Origin: Streptomyces sp. Tue6028
GTDB lineage: Bacteria > Actinomycetota > Actinomycetes > Streptomycetales > Streptomycetaceae
Direction of reading: 5' to 3'
Length of the DNA: 64,000 nt
Assembly: GCF_002300165.1 (NCBI RefSeq)
Contig: NZ_MLCE01000032.1
Location: 130,057 to 194,056, forward strand
A program made the translations under genes and the position numbers. Positions 51,342 to 59,801 of the stretch are shown in pieces (position 1 is the stretch's first letter; the number at the start of each line of letters is the position of its first letter). Under the pieces are notes generated by a model. It was not told the origin of the DNA and made no database searches. It saw nothing but the letters and a program-made list of their open reading frames with translations.

Positions 51342-52145
51342 ATGGGCGGATCCGCTCTGCTCGTGCGGGATCTGTCGGTCGGATACGGACCCGTGCGCGC
51401 GTTGCGTCAGGTGTCGCTGGAGGTGCCCGAAGGCGCCGTGGTGGCGGTTCTCGGCAGCAACGGCGCGGGAAAGTCGACGCTGCTGCGGGCGGTGTGCCGG
51501 ACCCTCTCCTTCCACGGGGGAGCGGTGACCGGCGGCACGGTCTCGCTGGGCGGGCGCCCACTGGACCGGCTGCCGCCGGAACGGGTGGTCGCCGCAGGCG
51601 TGTCCCAAGTCCCGGAGGGACGGCGGGTGTTCGCCCGTATGACGGTCGCGGACAATCTGCGTGCCGGCGCGCTCGGCGGCTCGGGCGGCCGGGCGGAGCG
51701 GGCCCGTGCCCTGCGCCGAGTGCACGACCTCTTCCCCGTCCTCGCCGACCGGGCCCAGCAGCGGGCGGGACTGCTGTCGGGCGGCGAGCAGCAGATGCTC
51801 GCGGTCGGCCGGGCACTCATGGGCTCCCCGAAGGTGCTGCTCCTGGACGAGCCGTCGCTCGGGCTCGCCCCGCTGATGGCCGCCCGGATCGCCGACACCG
51901 TGCGGGAGATCAACGAACAGGGCACCTCCGTCCTGCTCGTCGAGCAGAACGCCGCGCTCGCCCTGCGGCTGGCGTCCCGCGCCTACGTCCTGGAGGTGGG
52001 GGAGGTGACCCTCTCCGGCCCCGCCGACACGCTCGCCGCCTCCGACGAGGTGCGCCGCCGCTATCTGGGCGTGACCGACGAGGACGCGGCGGCCGACGTG
52101 TCCCGAGCGGGCGGCCTGCCGGCCCTGTCCCGCTGGAAGGGGTGA
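51342..52145 (+). CDS. livF: branched-chain-type ABC transporter ATPase, LivF
   Basis: The 267-residue ABC ATPase has Walker A GSNGAGKST, signature LSGGEQQ, Walker B VLLLDEPSLGLAP and the LivF-type sequence (GVSQVPEGRRVFARMTVADNL). It powers import of branched-chain amino acids, amides or urea-like solutes together with LivG. A strong ribosome site (AAGGGAGG) precedes the ATG. It is the first of five genes in the order F-G-H-M-K, the reverse of the usual K-H-M-G-F. Confidence 0.9.
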   Translation: MGGSALLVRDLSVGYGPVRALRQVSLEVPEGAVVAVLGSNGAGKSTLLRAVCRTLSFHGGAVTGGTVSLGGRPLDRLPPERVVAAGVSQVPEGRRVFARMTVADNLRAGALGGSGGRAERARALRRVHDLFPVLADRAQQRAGLLSGGEQQMLAVGRALMGSPKVLLLDEPSLGLAPLMAARIADTVREINEQGTSVLLVEQNAALALRLASRAYVLEVGEVTLSGPADTLAASDEVRRRYLGVTDEDAAADVSRAGGLPALSRWKG

Positions 52146-52154
52146 ACAGCACCA

Positions 52155-53060
52155 GTGGAAACACCTGAAACAGCCGCAACACCGGGCCCCGCCAAGGCCC
52201 AGCCCTCCTCCGGCGTCGCCGTGCCGGGCGACGCCGCCGAAGCTCCCGCACCCGCGCACGGCACGATCGCCGACGTCCCCCCGCTGCACGTCAGGGACGT
52301 CACCGTCCGGTTCGCCGGGCTGACCGCGCTGGACGCGGTCGGCTTCACCGTGCGGCCGGGCACCGTGCACGCCCTCATCGGCCCCAACGGCGCCGGGAAG
52401 TCCACGTGCTTCAACGTGCTCTCCGGTGTCTGCCGGCCCGCGTCGGGCAGTGTCCGCTTCGGCGACCACGAGCTCACCGGTCTGCCGCCCCACCGCATCG
52501 CGGAACTGGGCGTGGCCCGGATCTTCCAGAATCTCGCCCTGCCGCCGCACGCCACCGTCGAGGACTCCCTGCTGCTCGGCCGCCACCGGTTGACCCGCAC
52601 CGGTTTCCTCGCCGCGGGGCTGCGGCTGCCCGCGGCGGCGCGCGAGGAACGGCGGCACCGCGAACGTGTCCGCGAGATCGCCGCGTTCGTGGGCCTGGAG
52701 GACTGCCTCGACCGGCCCGCCGGATCACTGCCGTACGGGCAGCAGAAGCTCGCCGAACTCGCCCGGGCGCTGTGCATGGAGCCCCGGATCCTGCTCCTGG
52801 ACGAGCCCGTCGCCGGCATGACCGCCGACGAACGGCGCCGCACCGCCGCGGTCGTCGCGGGGGTCCGCGACAGCCTCGGCATCTCGATCCTGCTGGTGGA
52901 ACACGACATGGGGGTGGTGATGCGGCTCGCGGACGCGGTGACCGTACTCGACTTCGGGCGCCGGATCGCCGACGGCGCACCCGACGACGTACAGAACGAT
53001 CCGGCGGTGGTGCGCGCCTATCTGGGCGAGCGCGCCGACGAGGAGGAGAGCACCTCATGA
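52155..53060 (+). CDS. livG: branched-chain-type ABC transporter ATPase, LivG
   Basis: The 301-residue ABC ATPase has Walker A GPNGAGKST and Walker B ILLLDEPVAGM. Its signature is degenerate, GSLPYGQQK, as is normal for LivG. An unusual 45-residue Ala/Pro-rich N-terminal extension precedes the domain; a later start is possible, but the GTG is nine bases after livF's stop. It works as a heterodimer with LivF. Its stop overlaps the livH start. Confidence 0.88.
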   Translation: METPETAATPGPAKAQPSSGVAVPGDAAEAPAPAHGTIADVPPLHVRDVTVRFAGLTALDAVGFTVRPGTVHALIGPNGAGKSTCFNVLSGVCRPASGSVRFGDHELTGLPPHRIAELGVARIFQNLALPPHATVEDSLLLGRHRLTRTGFLAAGLRLPAAAREERRHRERVREIAAFVGLEDCLDRPAGSLPYGQQKLAELARALCMEPRILLLDEPVAGMTADERRRTAAVVAGVRDSLGISILLVEHDMGVVMRLADAVTVLDFGRRIADGAPDDVQNDPAVVRAYLGERADEEESTS

Positions 53061-53947
53061 GCACCTTCGCCGAACTCCTGCTCAACGGCATTTCGCTGGG
53101 CTCCGTCTACGCACTCATCGCGCTCGGCTTCGTCGTCATCTTCCGGGCCACAGAGGTCGTGAACTTCGCCCACGCCTCGCTGCTCCTCGCCGGCGGATAC
53201 GTCACCGCGACCCTCCACGACGACATCGGCTTCTGGCCCGCGCTCCTCGTCGGCATCGCCGGCGCCGCGGCGGTGGGGGCCGCCGTGGAGTTCCTGGTGA
53301 TGCGCCGTTACCGGGGCTCCGACCACAGCGTCCTCGCCATCGTCACGATCGGCGTCGACATCCTGCTCACCACCGAACTGACCCGGCGCATCGGCACCGA
53401 CGTGCTCGCGCTCGGCGACCCGTGGGGCGACGCCGTGCTCACCGTCGGGCCGGTCTCGCTCGCCCACACACGGATCGCCGCGTTCGTCGCCGCGGCCCTG
53501 CTCATCACCGCCTTCCTGCTGGTCTTCCGGTACACGTCCTGGGGCGTGGCGATGCGCGCGGCGGCGGAGAGCCCGGAGACGGCGGCACTGATGGGTGTGC
53601 GGCTGGGCCGGGTGTCGCTCGGCGCGTGGGCGGTGGCCGGAGGCCTCGCCGCCGTCGCCGCGCTGTTCCTGACCGTCTTCCCCACACCGGGACTGGAACG
53701 GGCCACCTCCCTCGCCGCGCTGAAGGCGTTCCCCGCGGCGATCCTCGGCGGCCTCGACTCGACGACGGGCGCGCTGGTCGGCGGGCTGCTCGTCGGCATC
53801 ACCGAGTCCCTCGCCACCGGCTACCAGAGCGACCTCACCTTCCTCGGACGCGGCCTCGGCGACCTCGCTCCCTACCTGGTCATGGTCGCGATCCTGCTCA
53901 TCCGGCCCGCCGGGCTGTTCGGCACCAAGGAGCTCGCCCGTGTCTGA
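53057..53947 (+). CDS. livH: branched-chain-type ABC permease, LivH
   Basis: The 296-residue membrane protein has eight or so helices and the LivH features (LLNGISLGSVYALIALGFVVIF at the N-terminus, GVAMRAAAESPETAALMGV as the ATPase-contact loop). It starts with an ATG overlapping livG's stop (ATGA). The upstream part of the longer frame is a livG shadow. Confidence 0.9.
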   Translation: MSTFAELLLNGISLGSVYALIALGFVVIFRATEVVNFAHASLLLAGGYVTATLHDDIGFWPALLVGIAGAAAVGAAVEFLVMRRYRGSDHSVLAIVTIGVDILLTTELTRRIGTDVLALGDPWGDAVLTVGPVSLAHTRIAAFVAAALLITAFLLVFRYTSWGVAMRAAAESPETAALMGVRLGRVSLGAWAVAGGLAAVAALFLTVFPTPGLERATSLAALKAFPAAILGGLDSTTGALVGGLLVGITESLATGYQSDLTFLGRGLGDLAPYLVMVAILLIRPAGLFGTKELARV

Positions 53948-55073
53948 CGTCCTCGCCCGTGACGAGACGACCGGCACCACCCGGCCCGCTCGTCACCGCA
54001 CGCTCCGGCTGCCCGGTGTCCGGACCTGGGTCCGGGTGGCCGGTGCGGTCCTGCTGCTGGCGCTGCCCTTCTATCTCGACCGCTTCTGGCTCCAGGCCGG
54101 GCTGTTCGCGATGGCCGCGGCCATCGGCGCGATCGGCCTCAATCTCCTCACCGGCGCGACCGGGCAGCTCTCCATGGGCCATGCCTTCTTCCTCGCGGTC
54201 GGCGCCTACGGCTACTGCGTGTTCGCCGCCGACGGGGGCGACGGGCTGACCGGTCTGGGACTGCCGAGCTGGCTGGCGGCCGTGCTGGCCGTCCTGGTCG
54301 CGGGTGTCGCCGGAGGCCTGTTCAGCCCGATCGCGGGCCGGCTGCGCGGCGCCTATCTCGGCATCGCCACACTGGCGCTGATCTTCATCGGCCAGCACGT
54401 GCTGTTCAACGCGCGTGACCTGACGGGCGGCTTCAACGGCCGCGACGTACCCCCGCTCAGTCTGTTCGGCCTCACCTTCGACGACCGGGAGGTCGTCGTC
54501 GCCGCCGTGCCGTTCGGCTCCGCCGAGAAGCTCTGGTACGCGGGGCTGGTGCTGCTGCTGGGCTGCGCCCTCTTCGCCCGGGGGGTGCTGCGCGGCCGGC
54601 CCGGCCGCGCCATGAACGCGATCCGCGACCACCGGATCGCCGCCGGGGTGATGGGGGTGCCGGTCGCCCGCTACCGCGCCGCCGTCTTCGTCCTGTCGTC
54701 GATGTACGCGGGTCTGGCGGGGGTCCTGCTCGCCCTGGTCTTCCAGCGGACCGTGCCCGACTACTTCGGGATCACGCTCTCGCTCGACTACCTCGCCATG
54801 ATCGTCATCGGCGGGCTCGGATCGGTGGCCGGGGCGGTGGTCGGGGCCGTCTTCGTCTCGCTGCTGCCGCAGCTGCTGACCCGCTACAGCGATGCACTGC
54901 CCCTTGTCTCGGACCCCGGGACGGGCGGAATCGCACCGGGCGAGGCAGCCCGGTACCTGTACGGCGCCGCCGTCGTGGCGGTGGTGCTCTTCCTGCCGGG
55001 CGGCCTGGTCAGGCTGGCCGCCCGGCGCCGCGTCAGTCCCGGTTCAGGGGCCACTCCAGGGGAGGAACGATGA
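53940..55073 (+). CDS. livM: branched-chain-type ABC permease, LivM
   Basis: The 377-residue permease has about ten helices. LivM features include IGLNLLTGATGQLSMGHAFF, GAYLGIATLALIFI and AMNAIRDHRIAAGVMGV, the last being the ATPase-contact loop. No ATPase domain is fused. GTG start overlaps livH by eight bases. Confidence 0.9.
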   Translation: MSDVLARDETTGTTRPARHRTLRLPGVRTWVRVAGAVLLLALPFYLDRFWLQAGLFAMAAAIGAIGLNLLTGATGQLSMGHAFFLAVGAYGYCVFAADGGDGLTGLGLPSWLAAVLAVLVAGVAGGLFSPIAGRLRGAYLGIATLALIFIGQHVLFNARDLTGGFNGRDVPPLSLFGLTFDDREVVVAAVPFGSAEKLWYAGLVLLLGCALFARGVLRGRPGRAMNAIRDHRIAAGVMGVPVARYRAAVFVLSSMYAGLAGVLLALVFQRTVPDYFGITLSLDYLAMIVIGGLGSVAGAVVGAVFVSLLPQLLTRYSDALPLVSDPGTGGIAPGEAARYLYGAAVVAVVLFLPGGLVRLAARRRVSPGSGATPGEER

Positions 55074-56332
55074 GAACGACACATACGGCCAAGGTGGCCG
55101 CCGGGGCACTGGCGGCACTGCTCGTGCTGGCCGGCTGCAGCTCCAAGGCCAAGGACGACGACGGAGACAAGCAGTCGGCGGGCGGGGTGAAGACCGGTGA
55201 CGGGATCTCCGGGAAGACGATCTCGCTCGGGGTGCTCACCGACATGACGGGGGTGTACGCGACCCTCGGCAAGAGCGTCACCCAGGCCCAGCAGCTCTAT
55301 GTGAAGCAGGTCAACGCGAGCGGCGGGGTCTGCGGCTACAAGCTCTCCCTCACGGTCCGCGACCACGGGTACGACCCGCAGAAGGCCGTCTCCGGGTACA
55401 CCGAGCTGGCGCCCAAGGTGCTCGGCTTCACGCAGTTCATCGGCTCGCCGTTCGTCGCCGCGGTCAAGCAGCGGATCGACGGCCAGGACAAGGGGCTGGT
55501 CCTGCCGCAGGCCTGGTCCGCGACCCTGCTCGGCAGCCCGTACATCCGGGTCATCGGCTCCACGTACGACATCGAGACCATCAACGCCATCGACTTCCTG
55601 ATGAAGGAGAAGGGCCTCAAGAAGGGCGACAAGATCGGCCACGTGTACTTCGAGGGCGACTACGGCGAGAACGCGCTGGCCGGCTCCAAGTACATGGCGA
55701 AGAAGGCGGGGCTCCAGGTCGTCGAGCAGAAGATCAAACCGACGGACAACGACATGACCGGACAGGTCGCGGCGCTGAAGCAGGCGAAGGTGAAGGCCAT
55801 CGTGATCAGCGCGGGCCCGCGGCAGGCGGCCTCCCTGGTGGGTGTCGCGGCGGCCGGCAAGTTCCCCGTGCCGATCATCGGCAACAACTCGGCCTTCGCC
55901 CCGCAGCTGCTCGCCACCCAGGCGGGTCCCGCCCTGACGGCGAACTACTACGTGGCCTCGCCGTCGCTGCCGATCGGGGCCGACACGCCCCAGGCCAAGA
56001 AGCTGGTCGAGGACTACAAGGCCGCCTACCCGAAGGACTCCCTCGACAACGGCGTGGTGGCCGGCTGGACCGCCGCCGCCGCGTTCGGCGAGGCCCTGAA
56101 GAAGGCGTGCGCGGCCAAGGACCTCACCCGTGAGGGCGTCGACAAGGCCCTGCTGACCATCAACGCCTTCGACCCGGGCTTCGGCATCACGCAGGACTTC
56201 AGCGATCCGAAGTCGGCGTCGTCCAAGCAGAGCGTGATCCTGCGGCCCGACAAGAGCGCGGTGGGCGGCATGAAGGTGGTCCGCGAGGCCGAGGCCTCGT
56301 CCGCGGCGGAGGGCTACACGCCCGGTTCGTGA
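55070..56332 (+). CDS. livK: branched-chain-type ABC substrate-binding lipoprotein
   Basis: The 420-residue type I periplasmic-binding protein has a lipoprotein signal (LAGC, Cys23) and an acidic linker. A Leu/Ile/Val-binding fold follows (ISLGVLTDMTGVYATLGKS, VNASGGVCGYKL, HVYFEGDYGENALAG). The ligand cannot be told from sequence; aromatic or amide compounds are common for actinobacterial homologues. GGGGAGGAACG precedes the ATG, which overlaps livM's stop, and a very strong terminator follows. Confidence 0.9.
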   Translation: MRTTHTAKVAAGALAALLVLAGCSSKAKDDDGDKQSAGGVKTGDGISGKTISLGVLTDMTGVYATLGKSVTQAQQLYVKQVNASGGVCGYKLSLTVRDHGYDPQKAVSGYTELAPKVLGFTQFIGSPFVAAVKQRIDGQDKGLVLPQAWSATLLGSPYIRVIGSTYDIETINAIDFLMKEKGLKKGDKIGHVYFEGDYGENALAGSKYMAKKAGLQVVEQKIKPTDNDMTGQVAALKQAKVKAIVISAGPRQAASLVGVAAAGKFPVPIIGNNSAFAPQLLATQAGPALTANYYVASPSLPIGADTPQAKKLVEDYKAAYPKDSLDNGVVAGWTAAAAFGEALKKACAAKDLTREGVDKALLTINAFDPGFGITQDFSDPKSASSKQSVILRPDKSAVGGMKVVREAEASSAAEGYTPGS

Positions 56333-56350
56333 CACCCCGCCCCACGCACG

Positions 56351-56386
56351 CGAAGGGCCCCGAACCATCCGGTTCGGGGCCCTTCG
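56351..56386. terminator. 16-bp perfect hairpin between liv operon and pssA
   Basis: CGAAGGGCCCCGAACC pairs exactly with GGTTCGGGGCCCTTCG over ATCC. It lies between convergent stops and should terminate both transcripts. Confidence 0.85.
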
Positions 56387-56401
56387 GCGACGTACGGGGT
56401 G

Positions 56402-57250
56402 TTACGGCAGCTGCGCCGCGCGTGCCTCGCGACGGTTGTCCCGGAAGTTGTTCACCCTCCGGGCCGTGGCGAAGAGCGGGATGACCGCGCCCATGACCAG
56501 CTGCAGCGCGCAGCCCGTCTGAAGGAGCAGCTGGCCGCTCGGGGCGTCGAACGCCCAGGCCGCCAGGAGACCCATGCTGAGCACGATCCAGGAGAGCATC
56601 GCGACCGCGAGGCGGCCCCGCGGCTTCGGGTACTCGACCCGGCTCACCATCAGCCAGGCGGTGCCGATGATCGCCATGAGCGTGGCGACGAACGGCAGCT
56701 CCAGCAGCACGATGGAGACGACGGTCAACGCGCCGAACGGCGAGGGCATGCCCTGGAAGGTGCCGTCCTTGACCGTGACGCAGGAGAACCGCGCGAGGCG
56801 GAGGACGACCGCGAGCAGGACCACGATGGCCCCCACCGCCGCCACCCGCTGGTGCGCGTCGTCCGCGACCATGCCGTAGACGAGCACGAAGTACGCCGGC
56901 GCGAGTCCGAAGCTGATCAGGTCGGACAGGTTGTCCAGTTCCGCGCCCATGGGGGAGGAGCGCAGCTTGCGGGCGACCAGACCGTCGAAGAGGTCGAAGA
57001 CCGCGGCGCACAGCATGAGGATGACGGCCGTGGCGGCGCTGTGGCGCGCCATGCCCGTCTCCTGGCTGCCCGTGAGGTGCGGGATCAGGATGCCGGTGGT
57101 GGTGAAGTACACCGCCATGAAGCCGCACGTGGCGTTGCCGAGGGTGAGGGTGTCCGCTATTGAGAGGCGGAGCGAGAGCGGCATCTCCTCCTCGTCGTCC
57201 ACGTCCTCGGCCTCCGGCACCCAGCCGGCCTGTGTCTCAGGATCAATCAC
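56402..57250 (-). CDS. pssA: CDP-diacylglycerol--serine O-phosphatidyltransferase
   Basis: The 282-residue membrane enzyme has the CDP-alcohol phosphotransferase signature DG-X2-AR-X8-G-X3-D-X3-D, read in DLFDGLVARKL through GAELDNLSD. It condenses CDP-diacylglycerol and serine to phosphatidylserine. About eight helices follow an acidic N-terminus. GTG start gives an 8-base overlap with psd; a TTG six bases earlier is possible. With psd it forms the phosphatidylethanolamine branch. Confidence 0.9.
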   Translation of the reverse strand: MIDPETQAGWVPEAEDVDDEEEMPLSLRLSIADTLTLGNATCGFMAVYFTTTGILIPHLTGSQETGMARHSAATAVILMLCAAVFDLFDGLVARKLRSSPMGAELDNLSDLISFGLAPAYFVLVYGMVADDAHQRVAAVGAIVVLLAVVLRLARFSCVTVKDGTFQGMPSPFGALTVVSIVLLELPFVATLMAIIGTAWLMVSRVEYPKPRGRLAVAMLSWIVLSMGLLAAWAFDAPSGQLLLQTGCALQLVMGAVIPLFATARRVNNFRDNRREARAAQLP

Positions 57251-57890
57251 GGTCAATTCGAGTCACCCCAGCCACGGTCTTCTGACCGACCTCCACATCG
57301 ACCTCGACACCTTCGGGGAGGTAGATGTCGACGCGCGAGCCGAAGCGGATCAGGCCGATGCGGTCGCCCTGCTCCACCTTGGTGCCCTGAGGGATGTAGG
57401 GGACGATGCGACGGGCCACCGCGCCGGCGATCTGGATCATCTCGATGTCACCGAGCTCGGTGTCGAAGTGCCAGACGACGCGTTCGTTGTTCTCGCTCTC
57501 CTTGTTGAACGCCGGAACGAACCCACCGGGGATGTGCTCGACCGACGTCACCGTGCCGGAGAGCGGCGCGCGGTTGACGTGGACGTTGAGCGGGCTCATG
57601 AAGATCGCGACGCGGGTGCGCCCGTCCTTCCACGGCATGATGCTCTGCACCACACCGTCGGCGGGCGAGATGACGCGGCCCTGGGCGATCTCGCGCTCGG
57701 GGTCGCGGAAGAACCACAGCATGCCGGCCGCGAGCGCGGTGGCGGGTACGGCCACGGCCTTGGCGGCGCCGGAGCGGCGCGCGCGGGCCAGGCTGAGTGC
57801 TGCGGTGGCCACGGTCGGGAGGAGCCACGGCGATGCTCCGCGCGCGAGGCGGACGCGGCCGCGTTGTGCAGAGGTTTGGCTGTGGGGCAT
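57243..57890 (-). CDS. psd: phosphatidylserine decarboxylase
   Basis: The 215-residue protein is a short-type Psd: two hydrophobic segments near the N-terminus, PADGVVQSIMPWKDG, SPLNVHVNRAP and the self-cleavage site in IRFGSRVDIYLP, where Ser becomes the pyruvoyl cofactor. It converts phosphatidylserine to phosphatidylethanolamine. The length and the FGS site fit the small actinobacterial/archaeal type. MPHSQTSAQ is chosen as start; the longer frame has no ribosome site. Confidence 0.9.
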   Translation of the reverse strand: MPHSQTSAQRGRVRLARGASPWLLPTVATAALSLARARRSGAAKAVAVPATALAAGMLWFFRDPEREIAQGRVISPADGVVQSIMPWKDGRTRVAIFMSPLNVHVNRAPLSGTVTSVEHIPGGFVPAFNKESENNERVVWHFDTELGDIEMIQIAGAVARRIVPYIPQGTKVEQGDRIGLIRFGSRVDIYLPEGVEVDVEVGQKTVAGVTRIDRD

Positions 57891-58015
57891 GGATGACCTT
57901 CGTAGCGGATGATGCCGCGCTGGAACGGGGGACGGCGGCTTTCCGGCGATCGTACCGGTCGCGGGCCGCAACTGGGCAAGCCAGGAAGCCGAGTCGGCGG
58001 CCGAAGAGTGTTGAC

Positions 58016-58048
58016 GGGGTGTGATCTTCTTCGCGAAGAAAACACCCC
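58016..58048 (-). terminator. nested hairpin after the ethylmalonyl-CoA operon
   Basis: GGGGTGT pairs with ACACCCC outside the perfect 14-bp palindrome TTCTTCGCGAAGAA. It starts 12 bases after the stop of the methylsuccinyl-CoA dehydrogenase-like gene and separates the operon from psd. Confidence 0.65.
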
Positions 58049-58060
58049 GAATCACGACAT

Positions 58061-59266
58061 CTAGCCCTGGAGTCGATACTCTTCGAGCAACCTGCGCCCG
58101 ATGATCATTTTCTGGATTTCGGCGGTACCTTCACCGATCAGCAGCATCGGGGCCTCGCGGTAGAGGCGCTCGATCTCGTACTCCTTGGAGAAGCCGTAGC
58201 CGCCGTGGATCCGGAATGCATCCTCCACGACCTCCTTGCAGTACTCGGAGGCGAGGTACTTCGCCATCCCCGCTTCGAGGTCGTTTCGTTCCCCGGAGTC
58301 CTTTTTGCGTGCCGCGTTCACCATCATGGCATGGGCCGCCTCGACCTTGGTAGCCATCTCGGCCAGCTTGAACTGGATGGCCTGGTGCTGGGCGATCGCC
58401 TTGCCGAAAGTGTGACGCTGCTGGGCATAGGAGACACCCAGCTCGAAGGCACGCTGGGCGACACCGCAGCCACGGGCCGCGACGTTGACGCGCCCGACCT
58501 CGACTCCGTCCATCATTTGGTAAAACCCTCGGCCGGTCGTCCCACCGAGTACACGATTGGCCGGAATGCGCAGTCCGTCCATGATGAGCTCGGTCGTGTC
58601 GACGCCCTTGTAGCCCATCTTGTCGATCTTCCCGGGAATGGTCAGGCCGGGACGGACCTCGCCGAAGCCGGGCTCCTTCTCCACCAGGAACGTCGTCATC
58701 GACTTGTGGGGCGCGGTGCCCTCGGGGTGTCCTTCGTCACTTCGCACGAGGACGGCCACCAGGGTCGACGAGCCACCGTTCGTCAGCCACATCTTCTGAC
58801 CGTTCAGGACGTACTCGTCGCCGTCCTTGACCGCCTTCGACGTGATCGCCGAGACGTCCGAGCCGAGACCCGGCTCCGACATCGAGAACGCGCCGCGCAC
58901 CTCGCCCAGCGCCATCCGCGGCAGGAAGTAGTCCTTCTGCTCCTGTGTGCCGTGCTGCTTGAGCATGTACGCCACGATGAAGTGCGTGTTGATGATGCCG
59001 GACACCGACATCCAGCCGCGGGCGATCTCCTCCACGCACAGCGCGTACGTGAGCAGGGACTCGCCCAGGCCGCCGTACTCCTCCGGGATCATCAGGCCGA
59101 ACAGGCCCAGTTCCTTGAGGCCGTCGACGATCTGCTGCGGGTACTCGTCGCGGTGCTCCAGCTCGGTGGCGACCGGAATGATCTCCTTGTCCACGAAGTC
59201 GCGGACGGTGGAGAGGATCTCCTGCTGGATGTCGGTCAGACCGGCGGTCTGGGCGAGTCGCGCCAT
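58061..59266 (-). CDS. mcd: acyl-CoA dehydrogenase, probable (2S)-methylsuccinyl-CoA dehydrogenase
   Basis: The 401-residue acyl-CoA dehydrogenase (FAD) shows GAFSMSEPGLGSDVSAI, YVLNGQKMWLTNGG and IHGGYGFSKEYEIERLYREA. It would oxidise methylsuccinyl-CoA to mesaconyl-CoA in the ethylmalonyl-CoA pathway. The assignment to this substrate rests on being last in an operon with ccr, ecm, mcl and a MaoC hydratase. Dedicated Mcd enzymes in Rhodobacter are longer, with an N-terminal extension, so this shorter form differs from the classic one. The ATG lies two bases after the hydratase stop, with GGAGAAG upstream. Confidence 0.82.
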   Translation of the reverse strand: MARLAQTAGLTDIQQEILSTVRDFVDKEIIPVATELEHRDEYPQQIVDGLKELGLFGLMIPEEYGGLGESLLTYALCVEEIARGWMSVSGIINTHFIVAYMLKQHGTQEQKDYFLPRMALGEVRGAFSMSEPGLGSDVSAITSKAVKDGDEYVLNGQKMWLTNGGSSTLVAVLVRSDEGHPEGTAPHKSMTTFLVEKEPGFGEVRPGLTIPGKIDKMGYKGVDTTELIMDGLRIPANRVLGGTTGRGFYQMMDGVEVGRVNVAARGCGVAQRAFELGVSYAQQRHTFGKAIAQHQAIQFKLAEMATKVEAAHAMMVNAARKKDSGERNDLEAGMAKYLASEYCKEVVEDAFRIHGGYGFSKEYEIERLYREAPMLLIGEGTAEIQKMIIGRRLLEEYRLQG

Positions 59267-59268
59267 GG

Positions 59269-59796
59269 CTACTTCTCCGTCTTCTTGTCCGCAGGTGCGG
59301 TCGGCTCGGGACGGCCGGGCTGCTCGCCGCCACGCTCCTTGATGTACGTCTCGGTGGGGACCATCACCTTGCGGCGGAACACGCACACCAGCGTGCCGTC
59401 CTGCTTGTAGCCCTTGGTCTCGACATAGACGATCCCGCGGTCCGACTTGGACCGGGAAGGCGTCTTGTCCAGGACCGTCGTCTCGCCGTAGATCGTGTCG
59501 CCGTGGAAGGTCGGCGCCACGTGCCGCAGCGACTCGATCTCCAGGTTGGCGATCGCCTTGCCCGACACGTCCGGCACGGACATGCCGAGGAGCAGCGAGT
59601 AGATGTAGTTGCCGACGACGACGTTCTTCCCGAAATCTGTCGTCTTCTCCGCATAGTTCGTGTCCATGTGGAGCGGGTGGTGGTTCATGGTCAGCAGACA
59701 GAAGAGGTGGTCGTCGTACTCCGTGACCGTCTTCCCGGGCCAGTGCTTGTAGACCGCGCCGACCTCGAACTCTTCGTAGGTGCGTCCGAACTGCAT
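59269..59796 (-). CDS. mch: MaoC-family hydratase, probable mesaconyl-CoA hydratase
   Basis: The 175-residue single hot-dog domain has the MaoC/R-hydratase pattern (YDDHLFCLLTMNHHPLHMDTNYA with the catalytic Asp/His region, then VVGNYIYSLLLGM). It would hydrate mesaconyl-CoA to beta-methylmalyl-CoA, the step before the neighbouring lyase. Classic Mch enzymes have two hot-dog domains; this one has a single domain and a charged disordered tail of about 20 residues. It starts five bases after the lyase stop. Confidence 0.8.
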   Translation of the reverse strand: MQFGRTYEEFEVGAVYKHWPGKTVTEYDDHLFCLLTMNHHPLHMDTNYAEKTTDFGKNVVVGNYIYSLLLGMSVPDVSGKAIANLEIESLRHVAPTFHGDTIYGETTVLDKTPSRSKSDRGIVYVETKGYKQDGTLVCVFRRKVMVPTETYIKERGGEQPGRPEPTAPADKKTEK

Positions 59797-59801
59797 GGTG
59801 C

